From the NCBI GenBank assembly GCA_934168275.1, contig CAKPNA010000006.1, forward strand, positions 1 to 64,000: DNA of 64,000 nucleotides, written 5' to 3'. Positions 34,927 through 43,700 of the stretch are shown here, piece by piece. The translations under genes were made by a program, and so were the position numbers. This stretch comes from an uncultured Bacilli bacterium. Its GTDB lineage: Bacteria > Bacillota_I > Bacilli_A > RF39 > UBA660. Under the pieces are notes generated by a model. The model worked only from the letters and a program-made list of their open reading frames with translations, made no database searches and was not told the origin of the DNA. How positions within the stretch are numbered: position 1 is the first letter of the stretch; every line of letters begins with the position of its first letter.

Positions 34927-35580
34927 ATGGAACACAAAAACACAATAAAAAGGGATAAATTATATGTTGGCGAGTTAGTAATACCTTATGAGTATCGCTT
35001 AAAGAATGATGGTAAAATATTAGTATATACATATGAATTATGTCGTAATATCTTATTTAGTTTAGATAGTGATATGGCTACTGATGTTCTATTTGAAGTA
35101 CCACAATACCCAATAGTCAACATTACCGACCAATCTAAATGTGAAATTGGTAAAATGGCTATTAAAGACGCTATTTGTTTAGATGAACTATTAAAATATT
35201 TCGGTTATCCCGAAGAATTAACTGAAGAAGATATTCATAGAGTACGTCAAACATTTTTTACCGGTGACTTTGGCTTAAATCATGCCGAACTATTCGGCTA
35301 TAAAGAAATAAAAATTGAAGATATGCCATTCTATGATAAAAATAAGCAAGAAATAACAGACCCAATATTTTTAGAGGAAAAAAGAGCATTTTATCGAAGC
35401 ATAGGTTATAGAATGATGGTACCAGCAGGAAATGGTGTCTTATCATCAGAATACTATCACCTTCTAGATAAAAAAGCCAATAATTCTTACTGTGATTACT
35501 TAAATAAATATGTAGAAAGCGTTGACTCTTTTGCACCTGTTAAAAAAGAAGGCCATGGAAGAGTACTAAAAAAATATTAA
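34927..35580 (+). CDS. Conserved-looking protein of unknown function
   Basis: Not recognised. The protein has 217 residues with no signal peptide or membrane segment, so it is probably cytosolic. Composition is balanced, with charged and aromatic residues and motifs such as YVGELVIPYEYRL, VRQTFFTGDFGLNHAELFGY and YRSIGYRMMVPAGNGVLSSE. A small mixed alpha/beta fold is likely. It starts 17 bases after the SDR gene with a TAAGGAG site, and a strong terminator follows, so it probably forms an operon with the SDR gene. Confidence 0.6.
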   Translation: MEHKNTIKRDKLYVGELVIPYEYRLKNDGKILVYTYELCRNILFSLDSDMATDVLFEVPQYPIVNITDQSKCEIGKMAIKDAICLDELLKYFGYPEELTEEDIHRVRQTFFTGDFGLNHAELFGYKEIKIEDMPFYDKNKQEITDPIFLEEKRAFYRSIGYRMMVPAGNGVLSSEYYHLLDKKANNSYCDYLNKYVESVDSFAPVKKEGHGRVLKKY

Positions 35581-35627
35581 AATCTAGGTAATGTATTGTC
35601 AAATGATAATATATTACTAGATTTTTT
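35580..35627 (+). terminator. Terminator after the unknown gene
   Basis: AAATCTAG-TAAT and ATTACTAGATTT form a long stem followed by a run of T residues. Confidence 0.85.
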
Positions 35628-35673
35628 TCTTTATATTTGATAAAATTACTATAGAAGAGAGTGAGTTGATATA

Positions 35674-37644
35674 ATGAGTCGATTAGATGACAAAAAAATG
35701 GTTAATGATATAAGATTGTTATCATTAGATATGATAAATAATGCTGGTAGTGGTCATCCGGGCATATGCTTAGGAGCTGCTAACATTATGTATGCTTTAT
35801 TTAAAGAACACTTAGTTTATGATTTTGATAATCCCGCTTGGTGTAATCGTGATAGATTTGTCTTGAGTGCCGGTCATGGTTCGGCTTTACTATATGCAAC
35901 CCTTTATTGCACAACTAATGATTATACCATTGATGATTTAAAGCAATATCGCGTGCTTAATTCAATCACTCCAGGACATCCGGAATTAAATATTAATAAA
36001 CGTATTGAAGCCACAACCGGTGCCTTAGGAGAAGGCGTAGCAACCTCAGTCGGACTTGCTATGGCTGAAAAGCACCTAGAAGCTGTATTTAACAAGAAAA
36101 AAGAAATATTATTTGATTATAACATATATTGCTTATGTAGTGATGGCGATTTAATGGAAGGAATATCTTATGAAGCAGCCTCTCTAGCCGGCCAATATAA
36201 CTTATCTAATCTTATTCTTTTATATGATGCTAATAATACAACTCTTGATGGTAAACTAGATAAAGATTATAACGAAAAAATTGCTGATATGTATACTGCC
36301 TTAGGATTCTTAGTTCTAATAGTAAAAAATGGTGAATCAATCAAAGAAATAAATAAAGCTATCTATGCTGCTAAAAAGAGTAATAAACCATCATTAATTA
36401 TCGTTAATACTACAATAGGTAAATATTCTCTATATGAAGGAGAAAATACTATTCATGGTAAACTAGATAAAGATGACCTGACATCCATAAGAGAGAAACT
36501 CGACTTTACAAATGAATTTACTCCTGATGAAGAAAACATTGAAGCCTTAAAACAACATATCAAAGTAAGAAATGATAATGTTTATAGTGCTTGGTATCAA
36601 GATTATGAAAACTATGTTAGAAATGCTACTGATGAAGAAGTAGAAAATTTAAATGATTATCTTGAAAATGAACCAATAATGCTTCAACTAGATAAAGTAA
36701 TTGACCAAGATAAAATCTTATTAGATAGTGGTATGCGTGATATAAACTTCCAAATTATGAATGTTATATCTACATTTATTCCAACTTTTGTTGGCGGAGG
36801 TGCTGATACAATAGCCTCTACTAAAACCTATCTAAAGGGTAAAGGTAATTACTCTAAAGATAACTATGCCGGAAGAAATATTAACTTTGGTGTTCGAGAA
36901 AATGCTATGGGAGCTATCTTAAATGGTTTTGCCTTAACCGGCTTCCATCCATTTGGTAGCACGTTCTTAACATTTTCTGACTTTATGAAACCATCCATTA
37001 GAAATAGTGCTTTAATGAACTTACCAGTAACTTATATATTTACCCATGATAGTTTTACTATTGGTAGTGATGGTGCTACTCATCAACCGGTTGAACAACT
37101 AGGTATGTTAAGAACTATTCCTAACCTACAAGTATTTAGACCATGCGATTATAAAGAATTAATAGGTGCTTGGAACTTAATCTTAAAAAGTAATAACCCT
37201 AGTGCCCTAATAGTCGCTAAAAATCCTACAGAGACATTTAAGTTTACCTCTATAGAAGAAGTATCTTTCGGAGGCTATGTTATCAGTGAAGTAAAAAATA
37301 GATTAGACTTAATAATTGTCGCTAGTGGTTCTGAAGTAACCCTTGCTATGCAATTAAAGCAAGAACTTCTAAAAAGTTTTATCGAAGCTAGAATAGTTTC
37401 TATGCCTAATATCGATTTATTCTTTAAACAAGATTTAGCTTATCGTAATCAAGTATTACCTAAGAATTATAAAAAAGTAGTTATTGAATTTTCTAATGAT
37501 CCTAATTGGTATCGTATTGCTAGTGATGAAGAAGATATCATTAGAATAAATCACTTTGGTAAAAGTGGTAGTCCTAAAGACCTATTAGAAGAGTTTGAAT
37601 TAGATATTCCAAATATCGTTATAAAAATAAAAAATAGATTATAA
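35674..37644 (+). CDS. tkt: Transketolase
   Basis: Thiamine-diphosphate enzyme of the non-oxidative pentose phosphate pathway. The protein has 656 residues. N-terminal motifs: AGSGHPGICLGAANIMY, RDRFVLSAGHGSALLY, and the ThDP motif CSDGDLMEGISYEAASLAG. The pyrimidine domain has FGVRENAMGAILNGFAL and FTHDSFTIGSDGATHQPVEQL, and the C-terminal domain is normal. Followed by sirA and yneF homologues, exactly the Bacillus order tkt-sirA-yneF. Confidence 0.94.
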   Translation: MSRLDDKKMVNDIRLLSLDMINNAGSGHPGICLGAANIMYALFKEHLVYDFDNPAWCNRDRFVLSAGHGSALLYATLYCTTNDYTIDDLKQYRVLNSITPGHPELNINKRIEATTGALGEGVATSVGLAMAEKHLEAVFNKKKEILFDYNIYCLCSDGDLMEGISYEAASLAGQYNLSNLILLYDANNTTLDGKLDKDYNEKIADMYTALGFLVLIVKNGESIKEINKAIYAAKKSNKPSLIIVNTTIGKYSLYEGENTIHGKLDKDDLTSIREKLDFTNEFTPDEENIEALKQHIKVRNDNVYSAWYQDYENYVRNATDEEVENLNDYLENEPIMLQLDKVIDQDKILLDSGMRDINFQIMNVISTFIPTFVGGGADTIASTKTYLKGKGNYSKDNYAGRNINFGVRENAMGAILNGFALTGFHPFGSTFLTFSDFMKPSIRNSALMNLPVTYIFTHDSFTIGSDGATHQPVEQLGMLRTIPNLQVFRPCDYKELIGAWNLILKSNNPSALIVAKNPTETFKFTSIEEVSFGGYVISEVKNRLDLIIVASGSEVTLAMQLKQELLKSFIEARIVSMPNIDLFFKQDLAYRNQVLPKNYKKVVIEFSNDPNWYRIASDEEDIIRINHFGKSGSPKDLLEEFELDIPNIVIKIKNRL

Positions 37645-37694
37645 TTCGACAAAAAACACTATATCATTACCATATAATTAATAATGGTGATGGT

Positions 37695-38129
37695 ATGAGA
37701 GTATTTTATCTATTTAGAATTAATAAATATTTTGCTAATGTCTATAAAAATAAACCATATAAAATGTATCAAGTCCTAGAAGAAATGTATTACACTAAAG
37801 ACTTTGATATGAATATTACTTATCGTTATTTTGAACAAATAGCTATTCCCTTTAACAAAAACTCTATAAATACTTATCTAAAAAATATAGATAGCTATAA
37901 TTACTATAACCAAGGTAATATTCATTACATAACAGAAAATAGAGTAGTAGTAAGTAAATTAATAGTAAGTAATTGTAATTTAAAATTAAAAACTATTGGT
38001 AATTACTCTTACTTATTTAATGTAATAAATGACTATGCTAATAACATTTTTGTTTGCGATTTTGATAATAAAGACTATTTTTGGTTAAATAAAATAACAA
38101 GTAATATAGACAATAGAGTAGTTATCTAG
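37695..38129 (+). CDS. sirA: SirA-like protein (replication inhibitor of sporulation)
   Basis: In Bacillus, SirA binds DnaA domain I and blocks new replication rounds when sporulation begins. The protein has 144 residues, the family length. The N-terminus MRVFYLFRINKYFANVYKNK matches the YLI-EEFA start of SirA. The C-terminus LFNVINDYANNIFVCDFDNKDYFWLN matches the conserved (A)MDFNSKRYGWLN ending. Its place between tkt and yneF is the same as in Bacillus. Whether it still serves sporulation here is unknown; it may regulate DnaA in another setting. Confidence 0.78.
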   Translation: MRVFYLFRINKYFANVYKNKPYKMYQVLEEMYYTKDFDMNITYRYFEQIAIPFNKNSINTYLKNIDSYNYYNQGNIHYITENRVVVSKLIVSNCNLKLKTIGNYSYLFNVINDYANNIFVCDFDNKDYFWLNKITSNIDNRVVI

Positions 38130-38155
38130 TATAATTAACTAAGGAGGGATAAGGT

Positions 38156-38365
38156 ATGCTAAAAGATATATTATATTTAGTATTTGGCCTTGTTGTAGGA
38201 GCAGTTATTGGATTCTTTTTAGCAAGAAATTATATGAAAAAATATTTAAAGAAGAATCCACCTATCAATGAACAAATGATTAAAACAATGATGAGCTCAA
38301 TGGGAAGAACACCTACCCAAAAACAAGTAAATCAAATGATGAAACAAATGAATAAATATATGTAA
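38156..38365 (+). CDS. yneF: YneF-family (UPF0154) small membrane protein
   Basis: The protein has 69 residues. One membrane segment covers 5-24 (ILYLVFGLVVGAVIGFFLARN). A conserved tail follows (NPPINEQMIKTMMSSMGRTPTQKQVNQMMKQMNK), diagnostic of the family. Function unknown. The AAGGAGGG ribosome site is strong. Synteny with tkt and sirA supports the call. Confidence 0.93.
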   Translation: MLKDILYLVFGLVVGAVIGFFLARNYMKKYLKKNPPINEQMIKTMMSSMGRTPTQKQVNQMMKQMNKYM

Positions 38366-38402
38366 TTTATTTGTTTTTTCTTTATAATAGGAGATGTTAT
38401 AT

Positions 38403-38696
38403 ATGAATGACATAATTATTAAAACATATAACTTTATTGATACTCTAGATAATTCAACCCTAATTAAAGAATTACTAGATAGTAAAAAGAAGTTATTATC
38501 TAATCAAGAAGTAATTACCTTAGTAGATAAGTTTAATCACGAAGAAGATACTACTAAATTAATAAGTATTAAAAGTAAATTATTTGAGATAGAAGAATAT
38601 AAAAAGTATTTAGATAATTATAATAAACTAAGTAGTTATATCTTAAAAATAAGTAATCAGTATAAAAAATACACAAGTACTAGAGTTTGTATATAG
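38403..38696 (+). CDS. YlbF/YmcA-family protein
   Basis: 97 residues from ATG 38403, 10 bases after AGGAG; an ATG at 38394 is too close. It is an all-helical YlbF-like protein (DNSTLIKELLDSKKKLLSNQEVITLVDKF). In Bacillus, YlbF with YmcA and YaaT forms the Y-complex, which controls RNase Y and mRNA maturation. rsmD follows after 9 bases, matching the Bacillus ylbF-ylbG-ylbH order without ylbG. The C-terminus has Cys next to last, but no CCxxH cluster. Confidence 0.8.
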   Translation: MNDIIIKTYNFIDTLDNSTLIKELLDSKKKLLSNQEVITLVDKFNHEEDTTKLISIKSKLFEIEEYKKYLDNYNKLSSYILKISNQYKKYTSTRVCI

Positions 38697-38705
38697 GAGG
38701 TATAT

Positions 38706-39251
38706 ATGCGTATTATCAGTGGTAGTTTAAAAGGAAGAAATATTGATACCTATAATATAGAAGGTACTAGACCAACAATGGATCGTGTTAAAGAAAGTGT
38801 CTTTGCCACAATTAGTAGTAAAATACCTGATAGTGTTAGCCTAGATTTATTTTGTGGTAGTGGTTCATTAGGTATTGAAGCCATTAGTAATGGTAGTAAA
38901 TATTGCTATTTTAATGATTCTAATAAAATAGTTATCAATAAATTAAAAGAAAATATTAATAAATTTAAAATAGAAGATAAGTGCTATCTAACAACTATGG
39001 ACTATAACCAAGCTCTAAAATATTATCAAGATAGAAATATAAAGTTTGACTTAGTATTTTTAGACCCGCCATATAAAGACTTAGTTATTGATAATATTTT
39101 AAATACTTTAGATGAATATCAACTATTAAATAAAAATTCTCTAGTAATATGTGAATATTCAACTAATATTAATAATGAAAATAATAATTATGAATTAATA
39201 AAAAATAAACGTTATGGTGATAAATATATCAACATATACGAATATCAGTAG
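38706..39251 (+). CDS. rsmD: 16S rRNA (guanine-966-N2)-methyltransferase RsmD
   Basis: The protein has 181 residues. The start MRIISGSLKGRNI is diagnostic, followed by TRPTMDRVKESVFATI, the SAM motif LDLFCGSGSLGIEAISNG and the catalytic FLDPPYKD (about 121-128). Normal length. In Bacillus coaD follows; here coaD has moved to 61451 and is paired with a coaE-like gene. Confidence 0.95.
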   Translation: MRIISGSLKGRNIDTYNIEGTRPTMDRVKESVFATISSKIPDSVSLDLFCGSGSLGIEAISNGSKYCYFNDSNKIVINKLKENINKFKIEDKCYLTTMDYNQALKYYQDRNIKFDLVFLDPPYKDLVIDNILNTLDEYQLLNKNSLVICEYSTNINNENNNYELIKNKRYGDKYINIYEYQ

Positions 39252-39259
39252 GAGGAATT

Positions 39260-39705
39260 ATGAATAAAGGAAAAATAATCGTAATCGAAGGTTATAGTGA
39301 TGGAATAGGTAAATCAACGAAGGAAAGATTATCTTATTAGATAGATATACAACATCAAGTTTAATATATCAATCTGCTGTAATAGAAGATATTGAAGAAA
39401 GAAAAGCATTTATTGATTATGTAACTGATTTTGAATATAACAAATTAGGAATTCAAAAACCTGATAAAGTTATATTCTTAACTGCACCATTTGATTTAGT
39501 TCAAAGTATGCGCCGTGCTAGGCAAAACAATGATGGTGTTCAAAACGATATCCACGAAAGAGATATGGCTTTTCTAAAAAAAGTATATGATAATGCCTTA
39601 TTTGTAGCAGATTATCTATCATTTGATACAGTAGAATGTAGTACTAATGATAAAATGGATAGCCCATCTGAAATCCATAATAAAGTCTATCGACTAGTTA
39701 AGTAA
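39260..39705 (+). pseudogene. Broken dTMP kinase-like gene
   Basis: An AGGAGGA site and ATG open a frame MNKGKIIVIEGYSDGIGKST with the P-loop of thymidylate kinases. It stops at 39338 after 26 codons. A second frame from 39322 continues GKIILLDRYTTSSLIYQSA, then KPDKVIFLTAPFDLVQSMRRAR and the lid/C-terminus, ending at 39705. The roughly 60 residues normally between P-loop and DRY are missing. So an internal deletion with frameshift has inactivated the gene. A working tmk would have to be elsewhere. Confidence 0.85.
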
Positions 39706-39730
39706 AAAATGATAATTTACAAATAAACAA

Positions 39731-39759
39731 TTGACACTATAAAGTTAATATGCTAAACT
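39731..39759 (+). promoter_or_regulatory. Promoter of the pilin gene
   Basis: TTGACA (39731-39736) and TAAACT (39754-39759) are spaced by 17 bases, and a GAGGAGG site precedes the pilin ATG. Confidence 0.75.
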
Positions 39760-39786
39760 TAATGTATAAAGTAGAGGAGGAAAATA

Positions 39787-40335
39787 ATGAAAAAATTAAA
39801 TAGAAAAGGATTTACTTTAGTAGAGTTATTAGCAGTAATTATTATACTAGCATTAGTAGTAGGTATTACTATTCCCCTAGTATTAACAACTTCTAATGGT
39901 GCTAAAAGAAGTGTATTCCAATCAACAGCTAACACATTAGCAGACTGGATAAAGAACCAATATGATTCTATTAGTTTAGCTAACTTAGGAACTGAAACAC
40001 AATTAAACGAGGAGTTTACTTCACTATGTGGCGCTGATGGACAAAAATGTGTAGTTGGTGGAACAAATTCAATTACAGGAACTGTGTTAAGAGCTAATGC
40101 AAATGCTGGTTTCTTAACAGCGGCCGGTTTAAAACCTAAAAACTATTATCAATTCGTTATAGCAATTGATGGTTCTACAGGAGCTGTATGTGTTAAAATG
40201 AGTATGGCAAATGATGGTGAATATTATTATGGTTCAGTAGGAACAAATGCTCTTACATCAACACAAACATGTTCATTATCTAAATTTGGTTCAACAGGTT
40301 CATTAGCAACAACAATTGGCGCATATGCGGCTTAA
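39787..40335 (+). CDS. Type IV pilin-like protein
   Basis: The protein has 182 residues. A short basic leader MKKLNRKG is cut before FTLVELLAVIIILALVVGITIPLVL, the class III prepilin signal with Glu5 and a long hydrophobic helix. The globular part has two Cys pairs (SLCGADGQKCVVG; AVCVKMS ... TQTCSLS), probably disulfides, and is Ala/Thr/Ser/Gly-rich. It has a strong promoter and ribosome site, as for an abundant major pilin. No assembly ATPase, PilC or prepilin peptidase is in this window. Confidence 0.85.
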   Translation: MKKLNRKGFTLVELLAVIIILALVVGITIPLVLTTSNGAKRSVFQSTANTLADWIKNQYDSISLANLGTETQLNEEFTSLCGADGQKCVVGGTNSITGTVLRANANAGFLTAAGLKPKNYYQFVIAIDGSTGAVCVKMSMANDGEYYYGSVGTNALTSTQTCSLSKFGSTGSLATTIGAYAA

Positions 40336-40361
40336 TATTGTCTAAATAAAATTATAAATTT

Positions 40362-40388
40362 GAGGTGATAGTCAATCATCTCTTTTTA
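40362..40388 (+). terminator. Terminator after the pilin gene
   Basis: GAGGTGAT (40362-40369) and ATCATCTC (40375-40382) form an 8-bp stem followed by TTTTT. Confidence 0.88.
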
Positions 40389-40406
40389 TATGTTAATATA
40401 TCGGTT

Positions 40407-40518
40407 CAATAAAATCTAGTGTGGAGTAAAATTGAATAATATTTAATGCTAAATTTTATAAAACTATAAATTTTAGTGTGGAGCTGTATTATAAGAGCAA
40501 TAAAATCTAGTGTGGAGT
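40407..40518 (+). repeat. Three short repeats between pilin and giant adhesin
   Basis: CAATAAAATCTAGTGTGGAG plus T occurs at 40407-40427 and again, identical over 21 bases, at 40498-40518. A diverged copy (AAATTTTAGTGTGGAG) ends at 40482. The spacing is 91 bases between the identical copies. Function unknown. Confidence 0.85.
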
Positions 40519-40519
40519 T

Positions 40520-40546
40520 GAGATGATGATTAGTCATCTCTTTTTC
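40520..40546 (+). terminator. Second terminator in the pilin-adhesin gap
   Basis: GAGATGA (40520-40526) and TCATCTC (40534-40540) pair and are followed by TTTTT. It resembles the terminator at 40362, suggesting a duplicated unit of terminator plus repeat. Confidence 0.8.
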
Positions 40547-40593
40547 ATGTGTTATTATATAGTAAATAATAATAAGAAAAAGGTGGTAATTAA

Positions 40594-40728
40594 ATGAAAG
40601 ATTATTATTTACAAGTGAATTAAACAACCAGTAATAAAATAATTAGTACTCATAAAATAGAAAAGAATTTAGTTAAAATAAGAACTGAAGCAAAAATCAA
40701 GAAGCCTTTCATATTTTTGGAAAAATAA
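40594..40728 (+). pseudogene. Possible decayed small gene
   Basis: An AAGGTGG site precedes ATG 40594 (MKDYYLQVN, then stop at 40621). The same frame stays open for 35 more codons (TTSNKIISTHKIEKNLVKI...). It looks like a short gene interrupted by one stop codon. The family is not recognised. The rest of the 40336-40784 gap holds only the repeats and terminators listed. Confidence 0.3.
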
Positions 40729-40784
40729 ACCTTGATAATACCGACTTTTTATTTTATAATTATATTAGATAGAAGGTAGGTAAT

Positions 40785-43700
40785 ATGCGAAAGAAGAATG
40801 GCTTTACTTTAGTAGAGTTATTAAGTACAATAGTTGTACTTGGAATTATTTTTAGTATTGCAATATTTTTAGTAATAAAAAATATTAATAATGCAAAAGA
40901 AAATATGGATTTAATAACCTATAATAATATTAAAAGTGCTGCTAAAATATACACTGATGATACCGGTGCCTATTGGTACACAAAAGACAATTATGAATAT
41001 AGCTGTGTATCACTAGGCGACTTAATTGAACTTGGTTATTTTGATGAAAAAGTTATTGATAGAAATGATAAAATATCTAAAAATTCCCAATTGAAGATTA
41101 TTAGAGACAAAGATAGTAAAGTTATTAAAGAAACTAGTTTTTCTTTTGAAAAAAGTATTCTTCCAGATGTTAATTGTAATTATCAATCTAACGTTTCAAT
41201 ATCCACTAATTATAAAGGAAATAAAGTTAAAAACGTTGATGCTAAAATAGTTTATAGTACGTCAAATACTGATTATTATAGATACATTTATTTATCCGAA
41301 TTTGGTGAAGATACTATAACTACTAATGATGTAGTATATTCTTGTAAAGAAATTGGTAATTGTAGTAATGAACCTGTAAGTAATTTAAAATCGGGACAAT
41401 TATATTTAGCAAAAAATGATGTAGTAAGACTAAATGTAAAATCTAATGGGAAAATACTTGCATATATAAATTATGATAATGAAAATATTGCTGAATCTTC
41501 AAAAATTATTAATGCAACATTCGATAACACCCCACCTATTATCACACTTAAAGTATATAAAATTAGTAGTTATGAAGGAAATACTCCAAAAACTAAAGGA
41601 GAACTTCTTACTACTATTAGTGGAAATTATTCAGAAAGCACATGGAAAAACTACGGATATTGGTTTGATATTAGTACTAATGAATATAGTACAATCAAGT
41701 GGACTTATAATAATGCTGGTAGTACTAATAGTGGTAATCCTAGTAATAGCGGAGCCAATTGTAATACATCTTGTTCTAAGACATTATCAGGAGATGGTAG
41801 CAGAATAGCTATTATCGAAGCCATTGATGAAGCAGGAAATAGTAGTAAGGTAGAGATTAATGTCTACATCGACAGAACAGCGCCTACTATTAATGTTATT
41901 GAGCAGAGATGTTCTAATAAAGATAACTGCTTAGGCAACTTAATAGGTAATAAGATAGAAAAAAGTACTAATACTAATGTCTCAATCGAAGACAAAAATT
42001 GGTCTTATAATAGCTTTAATATTAAGTATAATGCTAGCGATAGTATGAGTGCTGTTAAAGAAATTAGAATATTACAAAATGTTAGTGGGGTATATAACAA
42101 ACTAAATACCACTATGACTAGTAATAATATAGTAAATAATAATAGTAATATTACAATATCTGAACCAGGACAAAGATATGTTCAAGTTATTGCTTATGAC
42201 AGTGCAGGTAATAGTTCAGTTGCAAACATAATAGCATATATATCTAATATAATAACAATCGAATATAATTCCAATGGTGGAGAGGGAGCTCCTACAGCTC
42301 AAAATAAGGTATACTCCAAAGACATTATATTATCTAGTACTAAACCAACAAGAACAGGTTATACTTATGCCAGTTGGAATACAAAGAGTGATGGTAGTGG
42401 AACTAGCTATCAACCAGGTTCTAAATATACGTCTAATGAATCAGCAACCCTATACGCCCAATGGAATATTAATACTTATAATATAACCTACAATTTAAAT
42501 GGTGGAACAAAAGGTACTAATGCACCAACAAGCGGAACATATGGAAGTACAATAACAGTAAGTAATCCAAGTAAAACAGGTTATACATTTGCGGGCTGGA
42601 CAGTATCTGGTACAGGAGCATCACTAACAGGCACTAATTTGAAAATAGGAACAGGTAATATAACATTAACAGCAAATTGGACCATTAATACCTACACAAT
42701 TAGTTACAATTTAAATGGTGGAACAAAAGGAAGTAATGCACCAACAAGCGGAACATATGGAAGTACAGTAACAGTAAGTAATCCAAGTAAAACAGGTTAT
42801 ACATTTGCAGGCTGGACAGTATCTGGGTCAGGAGCCTCACTAACTGGCACTAGTTTAACAATAGGAACAGGTAATATAACATTAACAGCGAATTGGAACA
42901 TTAACACCTACACAATTAGTTATAATTTAAATGGCGGAACAAAAGGTACTAATGCACCAACAAGTGGGACATATGGAAGTACAGTAACAGTAAGTAATCC
43001 AAGTAAAACAGGTTATACATTTGCGGGCTGGACAGTATCTGGCACAGGAGCATCACTAACTGGCACTAATTTGAAAATAGGAACAGGTAATATAACATTA
43101 ACAGCAAATTGGACAATTAACACCTACACAATTAGTTATAATTTAAATGGCGGAACAAAAGGTACTAATGCACCAACAAGCGGAACATATGGAAGTACAG
43201 TAACAGTAAGTAATCCAAGCAAAACAGGTTATACATTTGCAGGCTGGACAGTATCTGGTACGGGAGCCTCACTAACTGGCACTAATTTAACAATAGGAAC
43301 AGGTAATATAACATTAACAGCAAATTGGAACATTAATTATTATTATCTTGATTTAAATGGATTGTTAGACGGCAGCAGTTCTGGTAATATAACAGGCTTT
43401 GGTACAGCTGATGTATACATCAATGGTAAGTTAGTATGCAATGATTGTACTGATTACTATGACAAACACTCATATGGTTCTAGCTATTCAATATCTGATA
43501 TCAAAACAGCAACAGGTCATACTTATAATGGAATATATAAAGGCTCAGCAAGTGGAACAATTGGAACTAGCAACGTCTATGTTCAATTGAACTTTAGTAC
43601 AAATACTTATACGATTAACTACGAATTAAATGGCGGAACAAAAGAAACTAATGCACCAACAAGCGGTAAATATGGAAATACAGTAACAGTAAACAATCCA

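Noticed and set aside
41473..42486. Extra plus-strand ORFs inside the giant adhesin gene
   Set aside because: They are shadow frames of the repeat-bearing gene with no ribosome sites.
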